Shown one piece after another: positions 1 through 6,939 of a DNA stretch of 10,716 bases. The notes under the pieces were generated by a model that saw only the letters and a program-made list of their open reading frames with translations, searched no databases and had not been told where the DNA came from. Every line of letters begins with the position of its first letter. Position 1 is the first letter of the stretch. Source of the stretch: Pseudomonadota bacterium (GTDB lineage: Bacteria; Pseudomonadota; Gammaproteobacteria; Burkholderiales; Burkholderiaceae_B); the NCBI GenBank assembly GCA_023386765.1, contig JAEWJD010000198.1, forward strand, positions 1 through 10,716. Direction: 5' to 3'. The position numbers and the translations under genes were made by a program.

Positions 1-537
1 GACTTGCCACGCGCGCGCCAGTTGCTGGCTGAGGCCGGCTACCCCAACGGATTCTCTGTCGATATTTTTGTACCGGCAGGTCGTCCATCGCGCGAACGCC
101 TGGGCGTAGCAGCACAACAGCTGCTGCGGCCATTGGGAATCAAGCTGAACGTGCAGCGCGTCCCCTACAACCGCTACGCCGCCGGGGTATCGGGCATCGC
201 CCCCATGTATGTGGACGGTTTCTTCGCCAACCCGGTGATTGACGCGGCAACCACACCCTGGTTTCACAGCAACGGGTCATGGAACTCGCGTATGTGGCAT
301 TTTTCCAGTCCACGCGCCGATCAAGCCTTGGACAACGGCCGTGCCGCCACCGACGCTGCCCAGCAGAACCACCATTACCAACAATTCCAACAAGCCGTCG
401 TCGATGATGTACCGGGCATCATCGCCTACGTCACCAATGTGGCATCTGCCTATCGCAGTAATCTCAAAAACTATCGCACCAACCCCTATCTCTGGATCGA
501 CCTGTTCGATGTAGAGATCGCCGACGCCGGGAAATAG
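1..537 (+). CDS. ABC transporter family 5 solute-binding protein, C-terminal part (5' end outside window)
   Basis: This is the last 178 codons of a periplasmic binding protein of the peptide/nickel/opine (SBP_bac_5, DppA/OppA-like) family. Its role is to capture substrate in the periplasm and deliver it to the permeases encoded directly downstream. Reading starts in frame at base 1 with D-L-P-R-A-R-Q-L-L-A-E-A-G-Y. This is the typical 'AkxLLaeAGYpnGf' helix found in the last third of these proteins, followed by a strand/helix unit with a 'LLRPLGIKLNV' segment. The stop is TAG at 535-537. Family members are usually about 500-550 aa, so roughly two thirds, including the signal peptide, lie to the left. 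The next start codon follows after 3 bp, so it belongs to the transporter operon. The TTG at 4 is internal and not a real start. The family call is firm; the substrate cannot be read from this fragment. Peptides, opines, nickel or oligosaccharides are all possible in the family. Confidence 0.88.
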   Translation, partial: DLPRARQLLAEAGYPNGFSVDIFVPAGRPSRERLGVAAQQLLRPLGIKLNVQRVPYNRYAAGVSGIAPMYVDGFFANPVIDAATTPWFHSNGSWNSRMWHFSSPRADQALDNGRAATDAAQQNHHYQQFQQAVVDDVPGIIAYVTNVASAYRSNLKNYRTNPYLWIDLFDVEIADAGK

Positions 538-540
538 ACC

Positions 541-1500
541 ATGTGGGCCTATCTCATCCGACGACTAGGCCATGTCGTCTTCGTGGTCGCGGTCATGGCG
601 GTATTGATCTTCCTGATCACCCAGGCCATGCCAGGCAATGTGGCCTATAGCATCGCCGGTCACTTCGCAACGCCCGAGCAAGTGGCAGCGGTCGAACAGC
701 GACTGGGCCTGCACGATCCGCTATGGACCCAGTTTTGGCGCTGGGCGAGCGGCGCATTGCGCGGCGACATGGGTGATTCGCTGGTCATGGGCCGTCCGGT
801 CGGCCCCCTCATCTCGGAAGCGCTGGGGCACTCGGCCCAGTTGGCGGTGGCCGCCCTTGCGCTGACCGCGCTAGGCGGAATCACGCTGGGCGTGGTCGCT
901 GCCATCTGGCATGGCCGCTGGCCCGACCGGGCGGTGCTGGGGTTCTCTTGGCTGTCCATTTCACTGCCACAGTTCCTCATCGCCATTGTGCTGGTACTGG
1001 TGGTGGCCGGCACACTGGGCTGGCTACCCGCCACGGGCTACGTTCCGCTGTCGGCCGGAATAGGTGCCTGGTTATCGCACCTGATCATGCCGGTCTGTAC
1101 GTTGGTATTGGGATTGCTCGCACACGTGGCCATGCTGCAGCGCTCAAGCATGCTGGAAGTCCTGAGCGCCCCTTATGTACGGGCAGCCCGCGCCAAGGGA
1201 TTGAAGGAAAGGACCGTGATTTTCCGGCACGCCTTGCGCAACGCCCTGATCCCCACCGTCACGGTGCTGGCGCTCGATTTTGGGATCCTCATGGGTGGCA
1301 TCGTAGTGGTAGAGACCATCTTTTCCTACCCTGGCCTGGGTCGCTTGCTCATCTTCGCCGTCGAGCAGAAAGACCTGCCCGTCCTGCAAGCTGGCGTACT
1401 TGCAGTCACTGTGATCTACGCCCTTGCCAACCTCGCGGCGGACATCGTCTACGCCGTGCTCGACCCCAGGATCCGCTATGGCAACCTCAGCAGCACTTGA
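541..1500 (+). CDS. ABC transporter inner-membrane permease, DppB/OppB-like
   Basis: This 319-aa integral membrane subunit of a peptide/opine-type importer is normal in length for DppB-like permeases. A first membrane helix covers about residues 9-28. It is followed by a periplasmic segment with the family pattern 'LGLHDPLWTQFWRW' (55-68) and 'GDMGDS' (75-80). Several further hydrophobic segments then lie between about 98 and 305. The cytoplasmic EAA loop that docks on the ATPase is seen at about 211-238 (YVRAARAKGL...HALRNALIP). 'FSYPGLGRLL' (261-270) and the C-terminal 'LDPRIRYG' (307-314) are also family hallmarks. The start ATG lies 3 bp after the binding-protein stop, with GGGAA at about 529-533 as a possible ribosome binding site. 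The 3' end overlaps the second permease gene by 23 bp, which suggests translational coupling. Confidence 0.93.
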   Translation: MWAYLIRRLGHVVFVVAVMAVLIFLITQAMPGNVAYSIAGHFATPEQVAAVEQRLGLHDPLWTQFWRWASGALRGDMGDSLVMGRPVGPLISEALGHSAQLAVAALALTALGGITLGVVAAIWHGRWPDRAVLGFSWLSISLPQFLIAIVLVLVVAGTLGWLPATGYVPLSAGIGAWLSHLIMPVCTLVLGLLAHVAMLQRSSMLEVLSAPYVRAARAKGLKERTVIFRHALRNALIPTVTVLALDFGILMGGIVVVETIFSYPGLGRLLIFAVEQKDLPVLQAGVLAVTVIYALANLAADIVYAVLDPRIRYGNLSST

Positions 1501-2329
1501 ACGACTCTCGCCACCTCATCGCCCCAGAGCCCTGACGATGGGCGTCATCCTACTCGCCCTCATCCTGGCTGCCTCACTGGCCGCCCCCTGGGTCGCGCCA
1601 TACAGTTTCGACGCCATGGACGCCTCGGCGCGCATGCAGCCGCCCAGCTTGCAACACTGGCTGGGCACCGACGAGTTCGGTCGCGACGTATTCAGCCGCG
1701 TGTTGTATGGCGGCAGCAGCTCGATCCTACTGGGCGTATGCGCCACTGCACTAAGTTTCGCGATTGGCGTGCCGCTGGGATTGCTGGCTGGGTACTTGCG
1801 CGGCTGGGTAGACGATGCAGTGATGCGCATGGTCGATATCGTGATCTCCGTGCCTCCGGTGATGTTGGGACTGCTAATCCTGGCCTCTACGGATCCGAGC
1901 CTATGGAAGGCGGCCTTGGCCGTCGGCATCATCTACATTCCGATCATGATCCGGCTGGCCCGTGGCATGACACTCTCGCTCACGCACGAAGAGTTCATCA
2001 CCGCCGCGCGGGCGCGCGGAGAACGACTCCCCTGGATTCTCCTGCGAGAGATTCTGCCCAATGCGCTGCCTCCCCTCATCGTCGAGGCCTCTCTGCGGGT
2101 GAGCTTCGCCATTCTGCTGGGTGCGGTTTTCAGTTTTCTGGGGCTCGGCACACAGCCGCCCTCCTCCGACTGGGGGCTGATGGTGGCCGAAGCCCGGCCC
2201 TATCTGGAACGCGCCCCGTGGGTGGCGCTCGCCCCGGGCTTGGCGATCTGCCTGACCGTCATCGCCGTCAATCTCACGGGCGAAGGATTGCGCCAGTCCC
2301 TGGACACGCGCGGCCGACACAGGAGCTGA
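1478..2329 (+). CDS. ABC transporter inner-membrane permease, DppC/OppC-like
   Basis: This is the 283-aa second permease subunit, expected to heterodimerise with the upstream DppB-like protein. The start is placed at ATG 1478, inside the end of the previous gene, because AGGA at 1468-1471 sits 6 nt before it and the resulting N-terminus fits the family: a short cytoplasmic tail, then a membrane helix at about 21-41. An in-frame ATG at 1424 would only add residues encoded by the neighbour's sequence. The DppC signature 'LGTDEFGRDVFSRVLYG' is at 62-78. The EAA loop is at about 171-199 (EEFITAARARG...LPNALPP), and 'SFLGLGTQPPSSDWG' is at 219-233, close to the C-terminal membrane helix. The gene ends 1 bp before the ATPase start, and its last codons carry that gene's ribosome binding site (AGGAG, 2321-2325). 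Confidence 0.93.
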   Translation: MATSAALERLSPPHRPRALTMGVILLALILAASLAAPWVAPYSFDAMDASARMQPPSLQHWLGTDEFGRDVFSRVLYGGSSSILLGVCATALSFAIGVPLGLLAGYLRGWVDDAVMRMVDIVISVPPVMLGLLILASTDPSLWKAALAVGIIYIPIMIRLARGMTLSLTHEEFITAARARGERLPWILLREILPNALPPLIVEASLRVSFAILLGAVFSFLGLGTQPPSSDWGLMVAEARPYLERAPWVALAPGLAICLTVIAVNLTGEGLRQSLDTRGRHRS

Positions 2330-2330
2330 C

Positions 2331-3959
2331 ATGACACACCACTTTATTCTGGATATTGAAAAGCTGGATGTCCGCTACGGCTCACAGCCTGTACTGCACG
2401 GCATCGACCTGCAACTGCCACGCGGCGACTCGGTGGGAATCGTGGGCGAAAGCGGCTCGGGAAAAAGCACGCTGGCCTGGGCCATCCTGGGACTGCTTCC
2501 TCCCGGCGGTCTCATCAGCGGCGGCGACCTTCGCTTTAACGGCCAAGATATCCTTGGGCGGCCAGCGACTGCGCTACGCGGTGGGCGCATCGCCATGGTT
2601 TTCCAGGATCCCTTTACTGCGCTCAACCCCAGCCTTCCCATTGGCCGCCAGATTACCGAAGTTCTGATAGAGCGCGGCCTGGCCGACGCTCGATCCGCAC
2701 GCAGCGAAGCATTGCGGCTTATGGATGAAGTACGCCTGCCGCGCGCCGAAACCCTGCTGCACGCCTACCCGCACCAATTGTCGGGCGGCATGAAGCAACG
2801 CGTAGTCATCGCCACCGCGCTGGCTTGCTCCCCGGAACTTCTGTTGTTGGACGAACCCACTACTGCGCTGGACGTCACGGTCGAAGCCCGCATCCTGGAT
2901 CTGCTCGATGAGCTGCGCAAAGAGCGGGGACTGAGCATGATGTTCATCAGCCACAACATCGGTCTGGTCGAACGAATGTGCTCCCGTGTTACCGTCCTGC
3001 GCCACGGCAAGGTGCAAGAAAGTGGACCGGCCTCACAGGTCCTGTGGCACCCTCAGCATCCCTATACGCGCAAGCTGCTGGCGGCACTACCGCGCCTGCG
3101 CTACGACCAACCTCCTGCGGCTCCTCCCGGAGCGGTCATCGCCCAGGCGCGCGACGTCAGCCTGAGTTTTCGCAGCACCCACCCGCTGGGAGGACTGGCG
3201 CGCGTGCTCCGCTTGCCCGCCGCCCCCAGCGTTACCGCGCTGTCCGGAGTCACGCTTGCCCTGCATCCGGGCGAAGTGGTCGGTCTGGTGGGTGAAAGCG
3301 GCTCAGGAAAGTCCACGCTAGGGCGTTGCCTGATCGGCCTGCAGGCACCCGACACCGGCCAAGTGGAACTCGAAGGCCACGATATCTATGCGGCCCGTGG
3401 ATCCACCGCCAGGCAATTGCGGCGCCGTTCGCAGATGGTTTTCCAAAACCCCGACTCATCGCTCAATCCTCGTCACCGCATCGGTGAGGTGCTACGCCGT
3501 CCGCTGCAGCTGCTGGGCATGCCTCGCACTCGACAGCAGGCCCGCATTGATGAACTGATGGACCTGGTGCGTCTTCCGCGCCACTACGTGGACCGCTACC
3601 CTCATCAACTGAGCGGCGGGGAAAAGCAACGCGTCGGCATCGCGCGCACTCTGGCTCTGGAACCCTCGGTACTGGTATGCGACGAAGCCACCTCGGCACT
3701 GGACGTATCGGTACAGGCGGCCATCCTAGAGCTGCTACAGGATCTGCGCGACCGACTGAACGTCGCCATGCTGTTCATTTCCCATGATCTGGCCGTGGTA
3801 TCGCAGATCGCCGACCGTGTCGTGGTCATGCGTCACGGCGTCATCGTCGAACAGGGCCAGACCGGTGCGCTCATGCGCCACCCTCAGCACGAGTACACGC
3901 GCCAGCTGCTGGCGAGCGTGCCTCCTTTTGTGGCGCAACATAGCCTGAAGGCCGCCTGA
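2331..3959 (+). CDS. ABC transporter ATPase with two fused nucleotide-binding domains (DppD-DppF type)
   Basis: This 542-aa cytoplasmic protein supplies both ATPase sites of the importer in one chain, replacing separate DppD and DppF subunits. Domain 1 (about 5-260) has Walker A GESGSGKS at 39-46, Q-loop Gln92, signature LSGGMKQ at 150-156, Walker B LLLLDE at 170-175 and switch His208. Domain 2 (about 272-535) has Walker A at 321-328, Q-loop Gln372, signature LSGGEKQ at 427-433, Walker B VLVCDE at 447-452 and His485. Both sets are complete, so both sites should hydrolyse ATP. Each domain is followed by the oligopeptide-transporter tail motif (HPQHPYTRKLL at 240-250; HPQHEYTRQLL at 518-527), which confirms the peptide/opine subfamily. 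AGGAG at 2321-2325 lies 5 nt before the ATG. Architecture and length resemble YejF- or GsiA-type fused ATPases. The fusion looks native: no frameshift or repeated stop is seen. Confidence 0.95.
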   Translation: MTHHFILDIEKLDVRYGSQPVLHGIDLQLPRGDSVGIVGESGSGKSTLAWAILGLLPPGGLISGGDLRFNGQDILGRPATALRGGRIAMVFQDPFTALNPSLPIGRQITEVLIERGLADARSARSEALRLMDEVRLPRAETLLHAYPHQLSGGMKQRVVIATALACSPELLLLDEPTTALDVTVEARILDLLDELRKERGLSMMFISHNIGLVERMCSRVTVLRHGKVQESGPASQVLWHPQHPYTRKLLAALPRLRYDQPPAAPPGAVIAQARDVSLSFRSTHPLGGLARVLRLPAAPSVTALSGVTLALHPGEVVGLVGESGSGKSTLGRCLIGLQAPDTGQVELEGHDIYAARGSTARQLRRRSQMVFQNPDSSLNPRHRIGEVLRRPLQLLGMPRTRQQARIDELMDLVRLPRHYVDRYPHQLSGGEKQRVGIARTLALEPSVLVCDEATSALDVSVQAAILELLQDLRDRLNVAMLFISHDLAVVSQIADRVVVMRHGVIVEQGQTGALMRHPQHEYTRQLLASVPPFVAQHSLKAA

Positions 3960-3989
3960 TACGATCTCGGCCCCGGGGAGTTGTGCGCC

Positions 3990-3995
3990 TATAAT
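3990..3995 (+). promoter_or_regulatory. Candidate -10 box (TATAAT) upstream of the LacI-type regulator
   Basis: A perfect TATAAT occurs in the 74-bp gap between the ATPase stop and the regulator start. No convincing -35 hexamer lies 16-18 bp upstream (the bases there are GC-rich, about TCGGCC), and there is no extended -10 TG. A start near 4002 would follow. The regulator may therefore have its own promoter as well as read-through from the ABC operon. This is inferred from sequence only. Confidence 0.4.
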
Positions 3996-4002
3996 TCAGC
4001 GC

Positions 4003-4026
4003 ATGACTCCCGCCCTCTGCACGTGA
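4003..4026 (+). other. Possible seven-codon leader ORF before the LacI-type regulator
   Basis: ATG at 4003 opens a frame of seven codons (M-T-P-A-L-C-T) ending in TGA at 4024-4026, just 4 nt before the GTG and 7 nt before the ATG of the regulator. If transcription begins about 7 nt after the TATAAT at 3990-3995, this ATG is at the very 5' end of the message. That would allow leaderless translation and re-initiation at the regulator, which itself lacks a Shine-Dalgarno. A frame this short can easily arise by chance. Confidence 0.2.
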
Positions 4027-4033
4027 TTCCGTG

Positions 4034-5092
4034 ATGGCGCAAAACAAGCCCAAAACGGTCAAAATCGTGGACGTCGCCCGTGTGGCCAACGTCTCGCCGG
4101 CCATCGTCTCGCGCATCCTCAGCAACGACGAAAAACTGGTCGTGCGCGACGATACCCGCGCACGCGTGCAGCAGGCCATTGAAGCCTTGGGCTACATCCC
4201 CAATCCGCAAGCGCGTGGCCTGCGACTCTCACGCTCCAACACGCTGGCGATGATCGTACCCGAGCTCAACAGCCCGGTGTTTCCTGTCATTATCCAAGGG
4301 GCCCAGCGAGCGGCCTGGGAGCGCGGCTACTCCCTTCTGGTCGGCGGCATGGGCGGCGAGGAGGAAGACCCGAAAGTCGCCGCGCGCCTGCTACGCAGCA
4401 ACCGTATTGACGGCCTGCTGGTGACCACCGGCCGCCATGAAGCGCAGCTGCTGCAAGAGCTCAAGACACTCAGTGCCCCTTTCGTACTGGTCAACCGCTA
4501 CCTGGATGACGCACACCCCTATGCCACGCTTGACGAGCGTGGGGCGGCCAATGCACTGACCCGGCACCTGGCCGCGCTGGGGCACGAAAGTATCGCTTTT
4601 TTGGGAGGGGTACATCGCACCGTCGGCGAACGCCGGGTGGCGGGTTACGCCGACGCGCTGCAACAGGCCGGATTACCCTGGCGGGAAGAACTGGTCATCG
4701 ACGCCGGATACTACAAGCATGGTGGTGAAGCAGGACTACGCCAACTGATGGCCCTGAGCGAACCGCCTACTGCCATCCTGGCGACCAACGAAATCGTAGC
4801 GGCTGGCGCCATGGCCAGCGCTCACGCCCTGGGGCTGCGCATTCCACAGGATCTGTCGCTGGCCAGCCTTTCCGACGGCATGGTGGCTGAGCTGCTCACC
4901 CCATCGCTGACAGCAGCGCGCTTCCCTCTGGACACCCTGGGATATCAGGCCACCTCCATGTTGGTGGACATCGTCGAAGGCCGACCGCTCGAACAGCCGG
5001 GCCTGCAACTGCCACACGAAGCCGTGATGCCCCGTCAATCTACCAGCGCCCCGCCCACAAGACGGCGACGACACGCAGTTTCTTCCAGATAA
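4034..5092 (+). CDS. LacI-family transcriptional regulator
   Basis: This is a 352-aa DNA-binding repressor or activator with a sugar-binding-like effector domain, of typical LacI/PurR length. The N-terminal helix-turn-helix is at about 8-30 (VKIVDVARVANVSPAIVSRILS), closely matching the family consensus. It is followed by 'VRDDTRARVQQAIEALGYIPN' and the hinge helix with N57, A60 and L63, which inserts in the minor groove in this family. Residues about 70-335 form the periplasmic-binding-protein-like effector domain. The end has the familiar 'MPRQSTSAPP', then a basic tail (RRRRH). ATG 4034 is preceded directly by an in-frame GTG at 4031 that could also start the protein. Neither has a clear Shine-Dalgarno. 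The gene follows the ABC genes by 74 bp on the same strand, so control of that importer is the natural inference. The effector is unknown. Confidence 0.93.
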   Translation: MAQNKPKTVKIVDVARVANVSPAIVSRILSNDEKLVVRDDTRARVQQAIEALGYIPNPQARGLRLSRSNTLAMIVPELNSPVFPVIIQGAQRAAWERGYSLLVGGMGGEEEDPKVAARLLRSNRIDGLLVTTGRHEAQLLQELKTLSAPFVLVNRYLDDAHPYATLDERGAANALTRHLAALGHESIAFLGGVHRTVGERRVAGYADALQQAGLPWREELVIDAGYYKHGGEAGLRQLMALSEPPTAILATNEIVAAGAMASAHALGLRIPQDLSLASLSDGMVAELLTPSLTAARFPLDTLGYQATSMLVDIVEGRPLEQPGLQLPHEAVMPRQSTSAPPTRRRRHAVSSR

Positions 5093-5157
5093 ATACGGCA
5101 GCGTTGTCGAGCATTCCCACAGCCGGGAAGCCCCCAAGCGTCGCAGGCCGTGCTTTA

Positions 5158-5200
5158 GCCAGCCGTTGGGCGCCGTCGCTAACGGGCTTCAACGGCTGGC
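5158..5200. terminator. Inverted repeat between convergent genes, possible bidirectional terminator
   Basis: GCCAGCCGTTG at 5158-5168 and CAACGGCTGGC at 5190-5200 form a perfect 11-bp stem around a 21-nt loop. It lies in the 115-bp gap between the convergent LacI-type and TctC-type genes, 8 bp from the tctC stop. No T-run follows the stem on either strand, so it is not a canonical intrinsic terminator. It may slow polymerase or protect 3' ends of both messages. A shorter alternative pairing (CCGTT 5163-5167 with AACGG 5181-5185) is also possible. Confidence 0.45.
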
Positions 5201-5207
5201 AAGCGGT

Positions 5208-6179
5208 TTAGTCCACCTGCGCGCCTGAACGGCGTACCACCTCGCCCCATTTGTCGACTTCGGCGGCGACGAAGTCGCCGGTCGCCTTCGGGGTGGTCGG
5301 CATGGCCTGTGCGCCGCGATCGGAGAAGAACTTGCGCATGGCCTCGTTGTTGAGCACCTTGCCGATGTCCTGGCTCAGACGGTCGGTGATCTCGGTGGGC
5401 GTGCCGGCGGGCGCCAGTACGGCGGCCCAGCCGATGGCCTCAAAGCCCGGATAACCGCTTTCCGCCACGGTCGGAACCTGGGGCAATTGCTCCAGGCGCT
5501 TGGCGGTGGTCACGGCCAGCGGCACGGCTTTGCCGCTCTGGATGTGGGGCAGCCCGGCAGTGACCGAGTCCACCATCAGCGGCACCTGGTTGCCCAGGAA
5601 GTCTGCCTGGGCCGGGCCGCTGCCCTTGTAGGGGATGTGACGGATGTCGACGTCGGCGGCGGCCTTGAACATTTCGGCCGACAGATGCTGGGTGCCACCG
5701 ATGCCGGCGCTGGCGTAGACCAGGTCACCCGGCTTGGCGCGCGCCTGCTCGACCAGGCTCTTGACGCTGTCGATGCCGGCGGCCGGATTGGCCAAAAACA
5801 CCAGCGGCACGGAGAACACGCCCGAGACCGGCGCGAAGTCCTTGGTCAGGCTGTAACCGATATTGTTGTAGAGCGTCTGGTTGACCGCTGCGGCGCTGCC
5901 GGCGACTACCAGCGTGTAGCCGTCGGGCGTGGCGCGGGCGGCTTCGGCCATGCCGATATTGCTGCCGGCCCCGGCGCGGTTTTCCACGATGATGGGCTGC
6001 TTGAGCTCGGCGCTGAGTTTCTCGGCCAATGCGCGGGCGAAGATATCGGTGGCCTGCCCCGGCGGGAAAGGCACGATCAGACGCACCGGGCGCTCGGGAT
6101 AGGCGGCATGGACGGCAAAGCTGGCCGATGCCATAACGACGCCGGCGCACAGCCCGGCGAAAATGCGGTTCATGGTCAT
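5208..6179 (-). CDS. Bug/TctC-family periplasmic solute-binding protein
   Basis: This 323-aa tripartite-tricarboxylate-transporter receptor is usual in length for the family, which is greatly expanded in Bordetella and relatives. It is expected to bind a small carboxylate or related anion in the periplasm. A Sec signal peptide is clear: MNRIF, a hydrophobic stretch, then a likely cut after 'AVHA'. The mature protein opens with 'YPERPVRLIVPFPPG' and 'ATDIFARALAEKL', the hallmark first strand and helix of Bug proteins. 'VENRAGAGSNIG', 'PDGYTL' and 'HIPYKGSGPAQADFLGNQV' follow at their expected places. Two in-frame ATGs (6179 and 6173) could start it; neither has a Shine-Dalgarno. The open frame runs on to 6425, but that part precedes the signal peptide and is not protein-like. 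No TctA or TctB gene is nearby, so it is an orphan receptor that must borrow a membrane partner or act in sensing. Confidence 0.93.
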   Translation of the reverse strand: MTMNRIFAGLCAGVVMASASFAVHAAYPERPVRLIVPFPPGQATDIFARALAEKLSAELKQPIIVENRAGAGSNIGMAEAARATPDGYTLVVAGSAAAVNQTLYNNIGYSLTKDFAPVSGVFSVPLVFLANPAAGIDSVKSLVEQARAKPGDLVYASAGIGGTQHLSAEMFKAAADVDIRHIPYKGSGPAQADFLGNQVPLMVDSVTAGLPHIQSGKAVPLAVTTAKRLEQLPQVPTVAESGYPGFEAIGWAAVLAPAGTPTEITDRLSQDIGKVLNNEAMRKFFSDRGAQAMPTTPKATGDFVAAEVDKWGEVVRRSGAQVD

Positions 6180-6187
6180 GACACGTC

Positions 6188-6207
6188 GAAAAAAAGAAAG
6201 GGGAGGG
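6188..6207 (-). other. 20-nt pyrimidine tract in the tctC leader
   Basis: Read on the minus strand, positions 6207 to 6188 are an unbroken run of C and T, ending in a seven-T stretch, and finish 8 nt before the ATG at 6179. This occupies the place where a Shine-Dalgarno would be expected, and none is present. Pyrimidine-rich leaders can be bound by ribosomal protein S1; that role here is inferred. Confidence 0.35.
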
Positions 6208-6302
6208 CTTGCGGCGGAGCATGACGCACCTTGTGGGCCTGCCTGCTCCGCTCGCGACGCGCCCCGGCCGCATCCGGCCGCCACAGGCGCTGCAAGGGGA
6301 TA

Positions 6303-6324
6303 GTCCGGGCCGCCAGACCCGGAC
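6303..6324. repeat. Short perfect inverted repeat between the acetyltransferase and tctC genes
   Basis: GTCCGGG at 6303-6309 and CCCGGAC at 6318-6324 form a 7-bp GC-rich stem with an 8-nt loop. On the minus strand it lies 46 bp after the acetyltransferase stop, and would be at the 5' end of a message starting from the candidate promoter at 6329-6358. There is no T-run, so termination is not demonstrated. A leader hairpin is equally possible. Confidence 0.35.
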
Positions 6325-6328
6325 CCAC

Positions 6329-6358
6329 ATGATACGTGCAAATCGGCGGCACTGTCCG
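6329..6358 (-). promoter_or_regulatory. Candidate promoter for the TctC-type gene
   Basis: On the minus strand, CGGACA (6358-6353, four of six to the -35 consensus) is followed after 18 bp by TATCAT (6334-6329, five of six to the -10). It sits just after the acetyltransferase stop in the 190-bp gap and would give a leader of roughly 140 nt. The evidence is hexamer matching only. Confidence 0.3.
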
Positions 6359-6369
6359 GCAGCCCCCGG

Positions 6370-6915
6370 TCACTCCTGCCGGGGATCTTGCGGCGTATCC
6401 AGCACCCGTTGATAGAAGGCCGCATCCAGCCAGCGGCCGAACTTGAATCCGACCTGGCGCACGGTGCCGGCGTGCGTGAAACCCAAGTGTTCGTGCAGGG
6501 CGATGCTGCCCTGGTTGGCGGTGTCGATGCAGCCGATCATGACATGCCGCTGCGCCTGGCGTGCCCGCTCAACCAAGGCGCGCAGCAGCAGGCCGCCCAG
6601 CCCCCGCCCCCGCTCCTGAGGGTGAACGTAGATGCTGTGCTCGACGGTGTACTGGTAGGCGGCATGGGCGCGAAAGGCCCCCCAGGTGGCAAACCCCAGC
6701 AGGCGGCCCGGCGCATCGACGGCGCCCACGACTGGGTAGCCACCCGCACGCTTGGCGGCGAACCAGTCGACCATGGCCTGGGCAGGCCGTGGCGCGTAAT
6801 CGTAGATGGCCGTTGAGTGGAGAATGGCGTCGTTGAGGATGGCCAGGATCTCGGCCGAATGCTCGGCTTCGGTGCAGTCGATCAGGCGTACCCCGGCGGT
6901 GGAACTTGCAGTCAT
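6370..6915 (-). CDS. GNAT-family N-acetyltransferase, PAT/MnaT-like
   Basis: This 181-aa acetyl-CoA-dependent N-acetyltransferase is of the phosphinothricin acetyltransferase-like subfamily, whose members acetylate the amino group of phosphinothricin, methionine sulfoximine/sulfone or related amino acids. Visible marks are 'ILHSTAIYDY' near 31-40, the conserved E93 in 'TVEHSIYVHP', the acetyl-CoA pyrophosphate loop QERGRGLG at 100-107, and the subfamily signature 'NQGSIALHEHLGF' (134-146) with 'KFGRWLD' (158-164). The start is ATG 6915, because GGAG at 6925-6922 lies 6 nt upstream. The TTG at 6918 is too close to that site. The gene is upstream of the tctC-type gene on the same strand with 190 bp between them, so a shared transcript is possible but not required. 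It is divergent from the nucleotidyltransferase gene. The true substrate in this organism is not shown by the sequence. Confidence 0.92.
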   Translation of the reverse strand: MTASSTAGVRLIDCTEAEHSAEILAILNDAILHSTAIYDYAPRPAQAMVDWFAAKRAGGYPVVGAVDAPGRLLGFATWGAFRAHAAYQYTVEHSIYVHPQERGRGLGGLLLRALVERARQAQRHVMIGCIDTANQGSIALHEHLGFTHAGTVRQVGFKFGRWLDAAFYQRVLDTPQDPRQE

Positions 6916-6921
6916 CAATCA

Positions 6922-6925
6922 CTCC
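6922..6925 (-). promoter_or_regulatory. Shine-Dalgarno (GGAG) fixing the acetyltransferase start
   Basis: GGAG on the minus strand ends 6 nt before ATG 6915 and only 3 nt before the in-frame TTG at 6918. The spacing selects the ATG as the start. Confidence 0.6.
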
Positions 6926-6939
6926 AGAACGGCCCCAGT

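Noticed and set aside
1424..1477. Earlier start for the DppC-like permease
   Set aside because: The added 18 residues are Ser/Thr/Arg-rich and only reflect the overlapping DppB gene. AGGA at 1468-1471 supports ATG 1478.
2331..3959. Two-fold internal similarity suggesting a duplication artefact or misassembly in the ATPase gene
   Set aside because: The two halves differ clearly (for example LSGGMKQ versus LSGGEKQ, and LLLLDEPTT versus VLVCDEATS). They match separate DppD-like and DppF-like domains, a well-known fused architecture.
5487..6224. 245-codon open frame on the plus strand
   Set aside because: It lies opposite the TctC-type gene, with low-complexity Gly/Arg/Asp/Val composition and no recognisable motif. 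The minus-strand protein has a signal peptide and all Bug-family motifs.
6180..6425. N-terminal extension of the TctC-type frame up to 6425
   Set aside because: The extra 82 residues would precede a perfect Sec signal peptide and overlap the acetyltransferase gene, so they are read-through of an open frame rather than protein.
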